In this document: piece by piece, positions 46,384-55,114 of the stretch
Numbering within the stretch: position 1 is the first letter of the stretch
Layout of the letters: each line of letters starts with the position of its first letter
Source of the DNA: an uncultured Gammaproteobacteria bacterium
GTDB lineage: Bacteria; Pseudomonadota; Gammaproteobacteria; Eutrophobiales; Eutrophobiaceae
Assembly (NCBI GenBank): GCA_943788815.1
Contig: CALSRS010000003.1
Coordinates: 97,193-161,192 of the forward strand
Reading direction: 5' to 3'
Length of the DNA stretch: 64,000 nucleotides
The notes under the pieces: model-generated
What the model saw: the letters and a program-made list of their open reading frames with translations, nothing else
What the model was told of the DNA's origin: nothing
The model's database searches: none
Made by a program: the position numbers and the translations under genes

Positions 46384-48249
46384 ATGGTTGCAAGAATCAA
46401 TAAGCTTTGTTTGCTATTGTGCTCAGCTATTTTGGTTTGCGTTGGAGTAATATACTTTCAGGGTTTGGGTAGCCGTTTTATATTTGATGATATTTATAAT
46501 TTGCAGGGTCTTGCAGAAATTAAATCTCATGGCTTGCTATATTATATCTTTGGCAGTGGTTTTTCAGGGCCAGGAGGCAGGCCACTTTCCCTGTTTAGCT
46601 TTGCTTTACAATATCCAGACTGGCCAGATAATCCATTTGCATTCAAATTTATCAATCTGTCTATCCATTTAGTAAATGTAATTCTTGTATTTTTTTTCAG
46701 CAGGCAATTAATGAGACGTTTGCAAAAGGATGAGACGCAATCCCTCCTGTTTGCCTTAATTGTAATGATGTTGTGGTCTTTGCTGCCGGTACATGTCAAT
46801 ACGGTACTATATACAATCCAGCGTATGACTTTAATCTCCGCTACTTTTACTTTGATTGGTTTGATAAGTTTTATGCATGGACGTAATCAGATCTTAAAAA
46901 AAGATATTAAAAAAGGGTTCGGATGGGTTCTATTCTCAATTTTTGTTTGCACATTAATTGCAATTTCCGCAAAAGAAACGGGTATTTTATTACCTATATT
47001 TCTAATATTGATAGAATTTCTGTTTTATAGAGATCTGTCGTCAGTTAGAGTACATAAAATTATAAGATTACTTCTGACTATACCGCTGGTTTGTTTTTTT
47101 ATTTATATTTTACTGAACTTAGAAACCCTGCAAGCAGGTTTTTTCATTCGGGAATTCACGCCCTGGCAGCGAGTTTTGACTGAGTCGCGAGTTATTTTGG
47201 ATTATATATTGGTGGTTTTGATTCCTCATCCCGGTGTATTTAGTTTATTTCATGATGGTTATCCAGTATCCACTTCTATTGTTATGCCTTTATCAACTCT
47301 TATATCAGTCACAATAATTGGCGTTATGATATTTATCTCCATATTTATACGAAAGGTGCATCCTATTGCAGGATTTGGCCTGTTATTTTTTTTCTCTGGT
47401 CATATTTTAGAAGCTGGTCCTTTAAGCCTGGATTTATATTTTGAACATCGTAATTACCTGCCTTCGCTTGGATTGATTATTCTAATTACAGCTCTGTTCA
47501 CGACAGGTTTAAGTCATGGACAATATAAAAAATACGTATCTGGATTTCTAGGATTATATAGTCTGGCATTGCTTGTAATTTTGTTTGATCAGGTGGGACT
47601 ATGGAATAAACCTTATGAGCAAGTAATAACATGGTCTGCAAATTATCCACAGTCAAAGAGAGCGAAACAGGAACTGGTAAATGTTCATCTTGAACATGGT
47701 AATTATTCAGGTGCTATGCAGGTATTAAATGATTTGAGCACAATTTCAAAGAATGATATCTATCCAGATATCCGTAAGATGCATATTGAGAGCTGCATGT
47801 TTAGCCATGAATTAACAGTTTCTTCATTTAACCACCTCTTTGAAAAAGTACAAATGCCTATTGAGTTTAACTTTGCCACAATTTCAGCCCTGGATTACCT
47901 GGTGCTAGATGTTTTGCAAGGCCAATGTCCAGGGTTGAAGTCTGAAGATCTTGAAGAATTAATCTCATTAATTGTTTCCAATCAAAACGCAATTATTGAT
48001 AAAGCTATTTTGTATGAATTATTATCATCATTAGCAATTTATAAGGGCAATTATGAGGCTGCTGTAGTACATTTACGTGAATCAATCTCGGTAAAATTCA
48101 ATGTGGAAAGAAAATTGAGAGAAATTACTATATTAAAAGAACTGCAACGTTACAATGAAGCTGCATCTTCTATATATGAGCTAAAAGAATATATGGATAC
48201 AGACCTCAGGGCAAAGTTGGCATATGATAATTCCCTAAGCAATTTATAA
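46384..48249 (+). CDS. TMTC-like GT-C membrane protein with C-terminal TPR repeats
   Basis: A 621-residue polytopic protein. After the first membrane segment comes FIFDDIYN (Asp pair at 35-36) and GGRPLSLFSFALQ (64-76), the acidic loop and GRPL signature seen in TMTC-type O-mannosyltransferases and in membrane-TPR proteins encoded beside pilins. About ten hydrophobic segments extend to roughly residue 420, followed by TPR-like helices (about 435-621). It starts just 27 bases past the pilA terminator. The best guess is a pilin O-glycosyltransferase, analogous in position to TfpO/TfpW. The family assignment comes from motifs, not an alignment. Confidence 0.6.
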   Translation: MVARINKLCLLLCSAILVCVGVIYFQGLGSRFIFDDIYNLQGLAEIKSHGLLYYIFGSGFSGPGGRPLSLFSFALQYPDWPDNPFAFKFINLSIHLVNVILVFFFSRQLMRRLQKDETQSLLFALIVMMLWSLLPVHVNTVLYTIQRMTLISATFTLIGLISFMHGRNQILKKDIKKGFGWVLFSIFVCTLIAISAKETGILLPIFLILIEFLFYRDLSSVRVHKIIRLLLTIPLVCFFIYILLNLETLQAGFFIREFTPWQRVLTESRVILDYILVVLIPHPGVFSLFHDGYPVSTSIVMPLSTLISVTIIGVMIFISIFIRKVHPIAGFGLLFFFSGHILEAGPLSLDLYFEHRNYLPSLGLIILITALFTTGLSHGQYKKYVSGFLGLYSLALLVILFDQVGLWNKPYEQVITWSANYPQSKRAKQELVNVHLEHGNYSGAMQVLNDLSTISKNDIYPDIRKMHIESCMFSHELTVSSFNHLFEKVQMPIEFNFATISALDYLVLDVLQGQCPGLKSEDLEELISLIVSNQNAIIDKAILYELLSSLAIYKGNYEAAVVHLRESISVKFNVERKLREITILKELQRYNEAASSIYELKEYMDTDLRAKLAYDNSLSNL

Positions 48250-48260
48250 AGATAGAAATA

Positions 48261-49118
48261 ATGACAACTAATATCAGCATAATATTGCCTTCAAGAAATG
48301 AAGCCAAGTCACTATCGAGCCTGCTTCCAGACCTTAAATCTAGGTACCCAACTGCAGAGATCATTGTTGTGAATGATCATTCGTCTGACGATACAGAAAA
48401 AGTAGTTATGAAAAATGATGTTATAACTATTAATCATCCTTACCGGATGGGTAATGGGGCAGCAATCAAAACAGGGGCGCGAGCTGCATCCGGTGATACC
48501 CTGGTATTTATGGATGCAGATGGGCAACATCAGCCGAATAACATTCATGATTTATTATCCGGTATTGATGCTGGATATGACATGGTGGTTGGCTGTCGGG
48601 AAAATAAGGCGCAGGCAAATTTGTTAAGACTCATTGTAAATAAATTTTATAACTTTTTAGCATCATGGATTACCTCTCATAATATTAAAGATTTAACATC
48701 TGGATTTAGGGCGGTAAATGCTAAAAGATTTAAAGAGTTTCTGCATTTACTTCCTAATGGATTTTCTTACCCAACTACAATCACAATGGCCTTCTTCCGA
48801 ACTGGATACAGTGTTGATTATGTGCCAGTTGACGTGCAACCCAGAATAGGCCTGAGTCACATCAGGCCTTTAAAGGACGGTGTCGGTTTTTTATTGATTA
48901 TATTTAAAATTGGCACTTTATATTCACCACTTAAGTTTTATGTGCCAATTAGTATTTTGATATTTATGACTGGTATTTCATATTATATGTATACTTTTTT
49001 CACTCAGGGCCGATTTACTAACATGAGCGCTCTATTGCTAACCACATCATTATTGATATTTTTTATTGGCATCGTATCAGAGCAACTTACTATGTTGTAT
49101 TACAGAGATGAAAAGTAA
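48261..49118 (+). CDS. GT2 polyprenyl-phosphate glycosyltransferase
   Basis: A 285-residue GT-A family 2 enzyme: IILPSRNEAKSL, VVNDHSSDDT, HPYRMGNGAAIKTGARAA and the metal-binding MDADGQHQPNNI. LTSGFRAVNAKRF is typical of DPM/GtrB-type enzymes. Two hydrophobic segments end the protein (about 225-280). It starts 11 bases after the TMTC-like gene, so the pair may act in sequence: this enzyme loads the lipid carrier and the GT-C protein transfers the sugar. Confidence 0.85.
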   Translation: MTTNISIILPSRNEAKSLSSLLPDLKSRYPTAEIIVVNDHSSDDTEKVVMKNDVITINHPYRMGNGAAIKTGARAASGDTLVFMDADGQHQPNNIHDLLSGIDAGYDMVVGCRENKAQANLLRLIVNKFYNFLASWITSHNIKDLTSGFRAVNAKRFKEFLHLLPNGFSYPTTITMAFFRTGYSVDYVPVDVQPRIGLSHIRPLKDGVGFLLIIFKIGTLYSPLKFYVPISILIFMTGISYYMYTFFTQGRFTNMSALLLTTSLLIFFIGIVSEQLTMLYYRDEK

Positions 49119-49262
49119 GTCTGCTTAAAACGCATTATTAACCTGACTAATTACTATATTATTTCCTGGGTTGCAGTTGCTTTTTAATAGACTTTAAAAG
49201 TCGAATAATATGTGCTCTGTTCTAAATACCAAAATATCGGCCTTGTTAAAAATAAATTGATT

Positions 49263-50810
49263 ATGACCAGACCAGGAAATTTAGGACCTATTGATCTTGT
49301 TAATGTATTAATAGTTTTCACGCTATTTCTTTCGCTATTATTAAGAATTATCTGGTTGGAGAATATTCCTGGCATCAATGCTGATGAAGCCTGGTATGGA
49401 ATCATAGCGTTAAATATTATTAATGGTGATTTTTCTCAACTGTTTACTCCATCCGGAAATCTTCTCAATCCATTTTATATATTACCTGTCATTATTCTCC
49501 ATATTCTATTTTCGCCATCGTTTTTGTTATTAAGAGTCGCCTCACTAATGTCCGGTATTTTGTTAATAATTTTCACATTTTTCACTATAAAAGATCTTCA
49601 GAATAAAAAAATGGCTTTAGTTGTGGCTATATTGATTGCGACATTGCCTTTGAATATCGCATATTCCAGGTTTGGTTGGGATACAAGTCAAACCGTTTTA
49701 ATTTCATGCGTTGTAATTTATGCATTGTTAAAACGTAACTGGGTATTATTAGTATTGTCAACTTTGGCGGCAGTAATGATTCATCCAACCAATATTGGAT
49801 TATTCATTTTTTCCTTACTCTTCATATTTATTGGTAAATTATCCGAAGCGAAGTATTCAAAAGAGAAAAAAATATTATTTATTTTATTCAGCAGTGTTGT
49901 TCTGCTGATATTCATTTCATTAATTTACATTTCACCTTTGTCAAACTGGCTTCCTGGTATGACTGCAGTCATGTCTAGAATGGTAAATGTTCAGGAGATG
50001 GGTGATTTTTTGCTAAACTTTTCAAGATTAATTTCCGGAGGAATTGTTTATGAATATATAACTGGAGTGAAAAGTTCATTATATACGGGTGCAATAGATA
50101 TCATATTCTCTATCAGCCTGGTTTTTATGATGGCATTTTTAATATTCAAGTCTTATAAAGTTAATAATATCAAGATTTTTTCATTTTCTTGCTCATTTGT
50201 TTTAATGCTTGGTATTTGGTATGTGTCATTTTCCAGTTTCCCATTGCAACCAGGATCTGAACGCTATAGTTTATTTCTCTTATATCCTTTTATCATATGT
50301 GTCGGATATTATTTCCAAATGATCTCTGAATATATTAACTATAAGAAACTGATCATAGTAAGTTTAGTGATGGGAAATATAATGATGGTGGGATTTATAA
50401 AGAATTATTTCATCCAGATTTATGATACAGGAGGAGAGTCCGAGATTACATTTAGAACAAATTATATAGAACCTAAACAAATGGTCTTTAATAAAATAAA
50501 TGATGAAAAGAGCAAAGACAAGATATCTGTTGTCGCATCACAATGGTGGAATGCTCAACCATTAATGTATCTGGGATATAATGACAAGCAATTTAATGTT
50601 ATAGAATCGTATGAAAAGCAAGAGCTAATCTTGCCGGAAAGTGAAGATATTTTTGTAAATACATTTGTTGGAGATGAATTAGACGAAAATATAAAGAATC
50701 AATATGCATACAATATTGAAAGTGCCTGGGTCTTTAAAACATTTGCTGGTGAACCACTTATGATGTTGTATAAATTAAAACCAATGACAATTAAATTAAT
50801 ATCAAATTAA
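49263..50810 (+). CDS. GT39/PMT-like membrane glycosyltransferase
   Basis: A polytopic protein (about 515 residues from ATG 49263) with about ten hydrophobic segments. The first extracytoplasmic loop has GINADEAWYG, an acidic pair matching the ArnT/PMT_2 catalytic region (DE motif), and YSRFGWDTSQ follows later. It probably transfers a sugar from polyprenyl phosphate to a lipid or protein acceptor. The frame is open from GTG 49212, giving 532 residues, but the added N-terminus is not hydrophobic or conserved in appearance. No ribosome binding site decides the start. It is the last + gene before the convergent gap. Confidence 0.65.
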   Translation: MTRPGNLGPIDLVNVLIVFTLFLSLLLRIIWLENIPGINADEAWYGIIALNIINGDFSQLFTPSGNLLNPFYILPVIILHILFSPSFLLLRVASLMSGILLIIFTFFTIKDLQNKKMALVVAILIATLPLNIAYSRFGWDTSQTVLISCVVIYALLKRNWVLLVLSTLAAVMIHPTNIGLFIFSLLFIFIGKLSEAKYSKEKKILFILFSSVVLLIFISLIYISPLSNWLPGMTAVMSRMVNVQEMGDFLLNFSRLISGGIVYEYITGVKSSLYTGAIDIIFSISLVFMMAFLIFKSYKVNNIKIFSFSCSFVLMLGIWYVSFSSFPLQPGSERYSLFLLYPFIICVGYYFQMISEYINYKKLIIVSLVMGNIMMVGFIKNYFIQIYDTGGESEITFRTNYIEPKQMVFNKINDEKSKDKISVVASQWWNAQPLMYLGYNDKQFNVIESYEKQELILPESEDIFVNTFVGDELDENIKNQYAYNIESAWVFKTFAGEPLMMLYKLKPMTIKLISN

Positions 50811-51408
50811 TAGGCAATACCTAAGAATATTTTTATATAATTGTAAGAATATTTACACATATAAATAATTCCAAATAGACTTTAAGAAATTATTTCATGA
50901 ATTCATCTAAATGTATGCATGAATATTTATCTTCTATAGTTTATTCAAGACTATGGGTGGTTGAGAATCGTCCGTTAACACGCTATGAATTATAATTCAT
51001 TTCTCAGTTTCTAAATCATGATTGTTGATATAGCAGTCTCTGACTTTTAAATAATGAAGAAACCTCAATATTAACAAGATGGACATTTGACATAAAACCG
51101 TCATTTGTGTTTGAATTTTTTCAAGTTTTTTTGTAAGGAAAAGGAATATAAATCGATACTCACGCGCTTCATTGTTAAGACGTCAGTGAATCTGAAGTTA
51201 TGGACGGCGTGCGTTTATCGCTACAGGTATTTTCCTCCCAGTTTGTAGAGTCTTGTCCCCCAGGGATAGGCAAGGGAAAAACAGGAATAACCTCCCGAGT
51301 TATCTTCAAGGTCTATTTTTTCTCAAGGCGTAGTTAGTTACTGACATTGGCCGTTAGAAATTTGATTTAATTCCCTATCTCTTGATTATATCTCATGGGA
51401 ACAGGCAA
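50811..51408. other. 598-base non-coding convergent gap
   Basis: This lies between the 3' ends of the GT39-like gene and the WecB-like gene. I see no convincing gene. A perfect palindrome ATGAATTATAATTCAT is at 50985-51000. The left half is very AT-rich; the right half (about 51170-51300) is clearly richer in G+C and holds a 45-codon open frame beginning MDGVRLSL at 51200. No family is recognisable there. It may be the remnant of a lost gene. Confidence 0.5.
50985..51000. repeat. Perfect 16-base palindrome
   Basis: ATGAATTATAATTCAT equals its own reverse complement. TTGAGAA at about 50961 and TTCTCA at 51001 add a wider, looser pairing, so an RNA hairpin could form after the GT39-like gene. 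There is no U-tract directly after it. Confidence 0.4.
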
Positions 51409-52503
51409 TTATTGACTACTACAGGATTGCTTCTTCAAATAATCAACGATAATTTCTGAAGGTGAAATTTTCTGGTTTATTAGCGGGGTAGCCTGACGGT
51501 ACCTGGAATAATCATTAACAAACCCTATAATTTTTTTTTCGTCATAATTTGATAATAATACAGTAGAAGAGAGCCCTTCCTGTCTTTCAGTATGACGTCT
51601 CATTAGCAGTGTCGGTATACCCATATAATAGAGTTCTTCCTGATTACTGCCCCCATCAGTAATAACAAATTTGGCACTAGATAATAAATGAATAAAATCT
51701 GTATAGATCATTCTGTCCATTAGCTGGAACTCAGGATTTTGTTCTAACTCTTCAAGTAAGTCATATTTAACGAGTCGTTTTCTTGTGGAGGGATGTAATA
51801 CAAACCGGATTTCAATCTGCCTGCTTATTTTTTTAAGTAGCGAAATAATATGCAGGAACCGATGTTTAAAGAAGATGTTTTCGAACCTGTGTATTGAGCA
51901 TACGCAATAATTCACTTCTTCTTTATTTTTTTGCGTTTCATTCAATACGTGTCTTGTTGCATCAATAAGTGTATTTTGTACTGTATTAATTTGTTCTGTT
52001 TTATATTTGGCCATATTATTAAATGCAAATTCGCCCGGGCAGAAAGATACATTTGAAAGATAAAAAGTAATTAACCTGGTTAGTTCTTCTGGAAAGGGAT
52101 GGAATAAATTATAAGATCGTAATCCTGCTTCTACATGGAAGAGCCTGGCACTAATCAATTTTGCTAAAATCGAGCCAAGCAAAGTTGAAAAAGTATCCCC
52201 ATGTACCAAAATAATATGTTTGTTATTAATTAACCCTGACAGTGTATTATTTTTGAATTTTATAAAATTAATAATGCAGATGATGAACCACGCAGGGACT
52301 TTTATTATCCCGTCTACTTCCTTGCCAGAATAAATAAGATGTGGTTTTGTTTTTATTCCAAATTGATAAACAAGATCCATCATGGTATTTTTATGCTGGC
52401 CGGTTAATACAAACAAATATTCTAGATTACTAGCTTCCATCTTTGTCATGACCGGTGCCATCTTGATAAGCTGGGCACGGGTCCCAATGAGTACGATTAT
52501 CAT
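51409..52503 (-). CDS. WecB-like UDP-GlcNAc 2-epimerase family protein
   Basis: A 364-residue GT-B-fold epimerase that would interconvert UDP-GlcNAc and UDP-ManNAc or hydrolyse a related sugar nucleotide. Family segments are IVLIGTRAQLIKMAPV, LTGQHKN, VHGDTFSTLLGS, HVEAGLRS, PFPEELTR, SIHRFEN and DGGSNQEEL. The usual HGDTxS and EAGLR motifs are intact. The invariant-type NR after PEE is replaced by TR. The usual Asp-rich tail is present. It follows galE on the same strand 54 bases away and should supply a precursor for the glycan locus to the right. Confidence 0.85.
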   Translation of the reverse strand: MIIVLIGTRAQLIKMAPVMTKMEASNLEYLFVLTGQHKNTMMDLVYQFGIKTKPHLIYSGKEVDGIIKVPAWFIICIINFIKFKNNTLSGLINNKHIILVHGDTFSTLLGSILAKLISARLFHVEAGLRSYNLFHPFPEELTRLITFYLSNVSFCPGEFAFNNMAKYKTEQINTVQNTLIDATRHVLNETQKNKEEVNYCVCSIHRFENIFFKHRFLHIISLLKKISRQIEIRFVLHPSTRKRLVKYDLLEELEQNPEFQLMDRMIYTDFIHLLSSAKFVITDGGSNQEELYYMGIPTLLMRRHTERQEGLSSTVLLSNYDEKKIIGFVNDYSRYRQATPLINQKISPSEIIVDYLKKQSCSSQ

Positions 52504-52557
52504 AATTCCAGGAAGTAGAAAATTTAGATATGGGTTATATCAAACTAGTAAAATATA

Positions 52558-53544
52558 TTAATTATTTTTCTGCCATTCCCAGGCAGACGATAAGATTTGA
52601 TTAATATTAGAATATTTCGATTTCCAATTTAATATCTTCTTTATTTTAGATGAATCAGCGATCAAGGCTGGAGGGTCGCCAGGTCGTCTGGCTTTTATTT
52701 TTACATCTATTTCCTTATTGGTGATGTGTTTGGCATTCTCGATAATTTCATTAACTGAATAGCCATACTCAGTACCAAGATTAAAAAATTCTGATCCTTT
52801 GTTATCAAGTATATATTCGAGTGATTTTATATGAGCATCTGCTAGATCAGTTACGTGTATATAATCTCTGACACAGGTTCCATCAGGCGTATCATAGTCA
52901 TTACCAAAGATCTCAATGTGAGGACGTTTGCCGGACGCCACCTCTAAAACTAAGGGGATCAGATGGGTTTCAGGTTCATGTGATTCACCTATCTCACCTT
53001 CAGTATCAGCGCCAGCGGCATTAAAATAACGGAGTGAAATGAAACTTATCTGCTCAATAGCAGCCAGGTCTTCCAGCATGGTTTCCACCATGGCCTTGGT
53101 ATTACCATAGGGATTAACAGGGGATCTCCGGTGAGATTCAGTCAATGGTAGTTCCTGAGGGTCACCATAAACGGCACAAGTACTGGAAAAAATGAATTTA
53201 TTTATGTTGTGTCTTAACATGGTTCTTAGTAGTGTGTAAGTGCCTACTACGTTGTTATGGTAATAAAGTAGAGGGTTGGTGACTGACTCACCCACGTAGG
53301 CGAGGGCAGCAAAGTGCATTACCGCACTGGGTTGGTATTTCTTCATAAGCTCTGACAGCCTGTCTGAATCCAGTATGTCCCCTTTTTCCAGTGGTCCCCA
53401 TTTGACGGCCCAATCATGCCCACGAGAAAGATTGTCATATGCCACTGGTAAATATCCGGCATTGGCCAGAGCTTTACAGGCATGGCTCCCAATATAACCC
53501 GCGCCACCAGTGACAATTATTGTCTTGCTTTCAGATAGTTCCAT
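52558..53544 (-). CDS. galE: GalE, UDP-glucose 4-epimerase
   Basis: NAD-dependent SDR enzyme interconverting UDP-glucose and UDP-galactose (some homologues also GlcNAc/GalNAc). The NAD loop is GGAGYIGSHACKAL, SSTCAVYGDP carries the catalytic Ser region, and the YxxxK pair is in NPYGNTKAMVE. RYFNAAGAD and CVRDYIHVTDLADAH complete the GalE pattern. The 328-residue length is normal. It is divergent from the winged-helix gene over a 141-base region with two inverted repeats. Confidence 0.94.
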   Translation of the reverse strand: MELSESKTIIVTGGAGYIGSHACKALANAGYLPVAYDNLSRGHDWAVKWGPLEKGDILDSDRLSELMKKYQPSAVMHFAALAYVGESVTNPLLYYHNNVVGTYTLLRTMLRHNINKFIFSSTCAVYGDPQELPLTESHRRSPVNPYGNTKAMVETMLEDLAAIEQISFISLRYFNAAGADTEGEIGESHEPETHLIPLVLEVASGKRPHIEIFGNDYDTPDGTCVRDYIHVTDLADAHIKSLEYILDNKGSEFFNLGTEYGYSVNEIIENAKHITNKEIDVKIKARRPGDPPALIADSSKIKKILNWKSKYSNINQILSSAWEWQKNN

Positions 53545-53580
53545 TTAGGTAAATTATCATACATTTCAGTATATTACATT

Positions 53581-53598
53581 AAATATCATGTGATATTT
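53581..53598. promoter_or_regulatory. Inverted repeat in the galE promoter region
   Basis: AAATATCA and TGATATTT form a perfect 8-bp inverted repeat with a 2-base centre, 37 bases upstream of the galE start. This is a plausible site for a dimeric repressor controlling galE. Confidence 0.4.
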
Positions 53599-53653
53599 AT
53601 AAATTTCAAAGCTGTTTTTGAATGGTTTGACTTTAGAAAATATTTACATTAAC

Positions 53654-53670
53654 GTTCTAATTAATAGAAC
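53654..53670. promoter_or_regulatory. Inverted repeat just upstream of the winged-helix gene
   Basis: GTTCTA-ATTAA-TAGAAC (6-bp perfect arms, 5-base centre) ends 15 bases before the regulator's ATG. Position and symmetry fit an autoregulatory operator for a dimeric winged-helix protein. Confidence 0.5.
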
Positions 53671-53685
53671 ATAAAAGGCAGAAAA

Positions 53686-54234
53686 ATGTCTATATTTGAT
53701 GGTTTAATAACGTCCAAGATGCGGGTGCGTATCCTTATGCGCTTGTTTCTTAATCCAGAGCAAAAGTCATATATTAGAGAGCTTGCTGATGAGTTGAGTG
53801 CATCACCTAGCCAGGTCAGTGAAGAGTTAAAAAAACTTAGTGTGACTGGATTACTTAATGCCCAGAAAGAAGGTCGCCAGATAAATTACAGCGCTAATCA
53901 AGACCATCCACTTTACCCAGAATTACACTCCATGGTTAAAAAGGCCCTGGGGATGGACCGTATTGTTGAAAGCATACTCGAACGATTAGGAAATGTTGAG
54001 AAAGTAATTTTACTTGATGATTATGCTCAAGGTAAAGATAGCGGAATTATTGATATATTGCTTATTGGAGATATAAATAACGAGAACTTGGTCGATATAA
54101 TCAAGAAGACTGAAAAATATGTTGATAGAAAGATTAGAACAATGGTTCTTACAAGCGAAGAGTTTAATCACTATTGCAATATTATTTCAAAGAGGCCATT
54201 AATGGAGTTGTGGAATAATGGCAAGATTCAGTAA
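53686..54234 (+). CDS. Winged-helix regulator with a degenerate nucleotidyltransferase-like domain
   Basis: A 182-residue protein. Residues 5-70 are an ArsR/MarR-like winged helix (KMRVRILMRLFLN, then SPSQVSEELKKLSVTGLL and the wing KEGRQINYSAN). Residues 100-165 have the shape of a minimal nucleotidyltransferase (VEKVILLDDYAQGKDSGIIDILLIGD), but the catalytic GS is DD and the first Asp of the DxD is Ile, so catalysis is unlikely. Such proteins are found ahead of polysaccharide ABC exporters. It ends 6 bases before wzm and probably senses a nucleotide or sugar nucleotide to control the locus; that is inference. Confidence 0.7.
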   Translation: MSIFDGLITSKMRVRILMRLFLNPEQKSYIRELADELSASPSQVSEELKKLSVTGLLNAQKEGRQINYSANQDHPLYPELHSMVKKALGMDRIVESILERLGNVEKVILLDDYAQGKDSGIIDILLIGDINNENLVDIIKKTEKYVDRKIRTMVLTSEEFNHYCNIISKRPLMELWNNGKIQ

Positions 54235-54240
54235 TTGATT

Positions 54241-55086
54241 ATGAAAAATAGTGAGGAAAAAACTTATACAAACAATATCAATAAAACGCATGGATTTGGT
54301 ATATGGGTTTTAATGTTTAGTGAACTCTATACAGCAAAAGAGTTAATTTTAATTTTGGCAAAACGAAATGTTTCAGTAAAATACAGGCAGTCCATTTTAA
54401 GTTATCTGTGGATTATCATTCCGCCAGTATTTGCAGTCATAGTTTTCTCATATTTGACTAATCTTCGAATCATCAATGTAGGTGATACACCTATACCATA
54501 TCTTTCATACGCGCTGCTAAATATAAGCATCTGGTTGCTATTTGCCAATATTTTAATTTCATCAACCAAATCTCTTGTAGATGCAGGCAATCTGGTTACA
54601 CGAGTAAACTTCCCTAAAGTAGCTCTGGTAATATCATCGATTTCTGACGCCTTACTTGAATTCTTAATACGGCTAATTGCAGTTGCAATTGTATTTGTAA
54701 TTGAAAAGGTTAGCTTTGGATGGGGGATAATATTTACACCATTGTTGTTGATGCCTCTTGTTCTCATGTCCCTGGGATTAGGATTTATTTTATCAATCAT
54801 GAATTTGCTTATTAGAGATACTCTAAATATTTTGGGTATAGTCTTGACGATGGGTATGTTCCTGACCCCTGTACTTTATCCTCCTCCTACAATGGAACCT
54901 TTTATTTACATCAATATGATTAACCCGATTAGTCCATTCCTGGAAAATATACATAGTCTCCTTATAACTGGCACCTTAGTTAATACACCTTTATTAGTAG
55001 TCTCAGCAAGTCTCTCATTACTAGTGTTTTTAGTTGGTTGGAGAATATTCAACATCTCTTTACCTCGAATAAGTGAAAGAGCTTAA
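54241..55086 (+). CDS. wzm: Wzm-like ABC-2 polysaccharide export permease
   Basis: Membrane subunit of an ABC exporter for lipid-linked O-antigen or teichoic/capsule polymer. The N-terminal amphipathic stretch LFSELYTAKELILILAKRNVSVKYRQSILSYLW is split here as ILILAKRNVSVKYRQSILSY, the typical RD(i/v)KxRYrqS-like start of this family. About six hydrophobic segments follow over 280 residues, with LTPVLYPP between the last ones. ATG 54241 is preferred to the TTG two codons earlier. The ATPase partner follows after 28 bases. Confidence 0.88.
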   Translation: MKNSEEKTYTNNINKTHGFGIWVLMFSELYTAKELILILAKRNVSVKYRQSILSYLWIIIPPVFAVIVFSYLTNLRIINVGDTPIPYLSYALLNISIWLLFANILISSTKSLVDAGNLVTRVNFPKVALVISSISDALLEFLIRLIAVAIVFVIEKVSFGWGIIFTPLLLMPLVLMSLGLGFILSIMNLLIRDTLNILGIVLTMGMFLTPVLYPPPTMEPFIYINMINPISPFLENIHSLLITGTLVNTPLLVVSASLSLLVFLVGWRIFNISLPRISERA

Positions 55087-55114
55087 ATTTTATCTCTGGT
55101 ATTAAATAGATATT

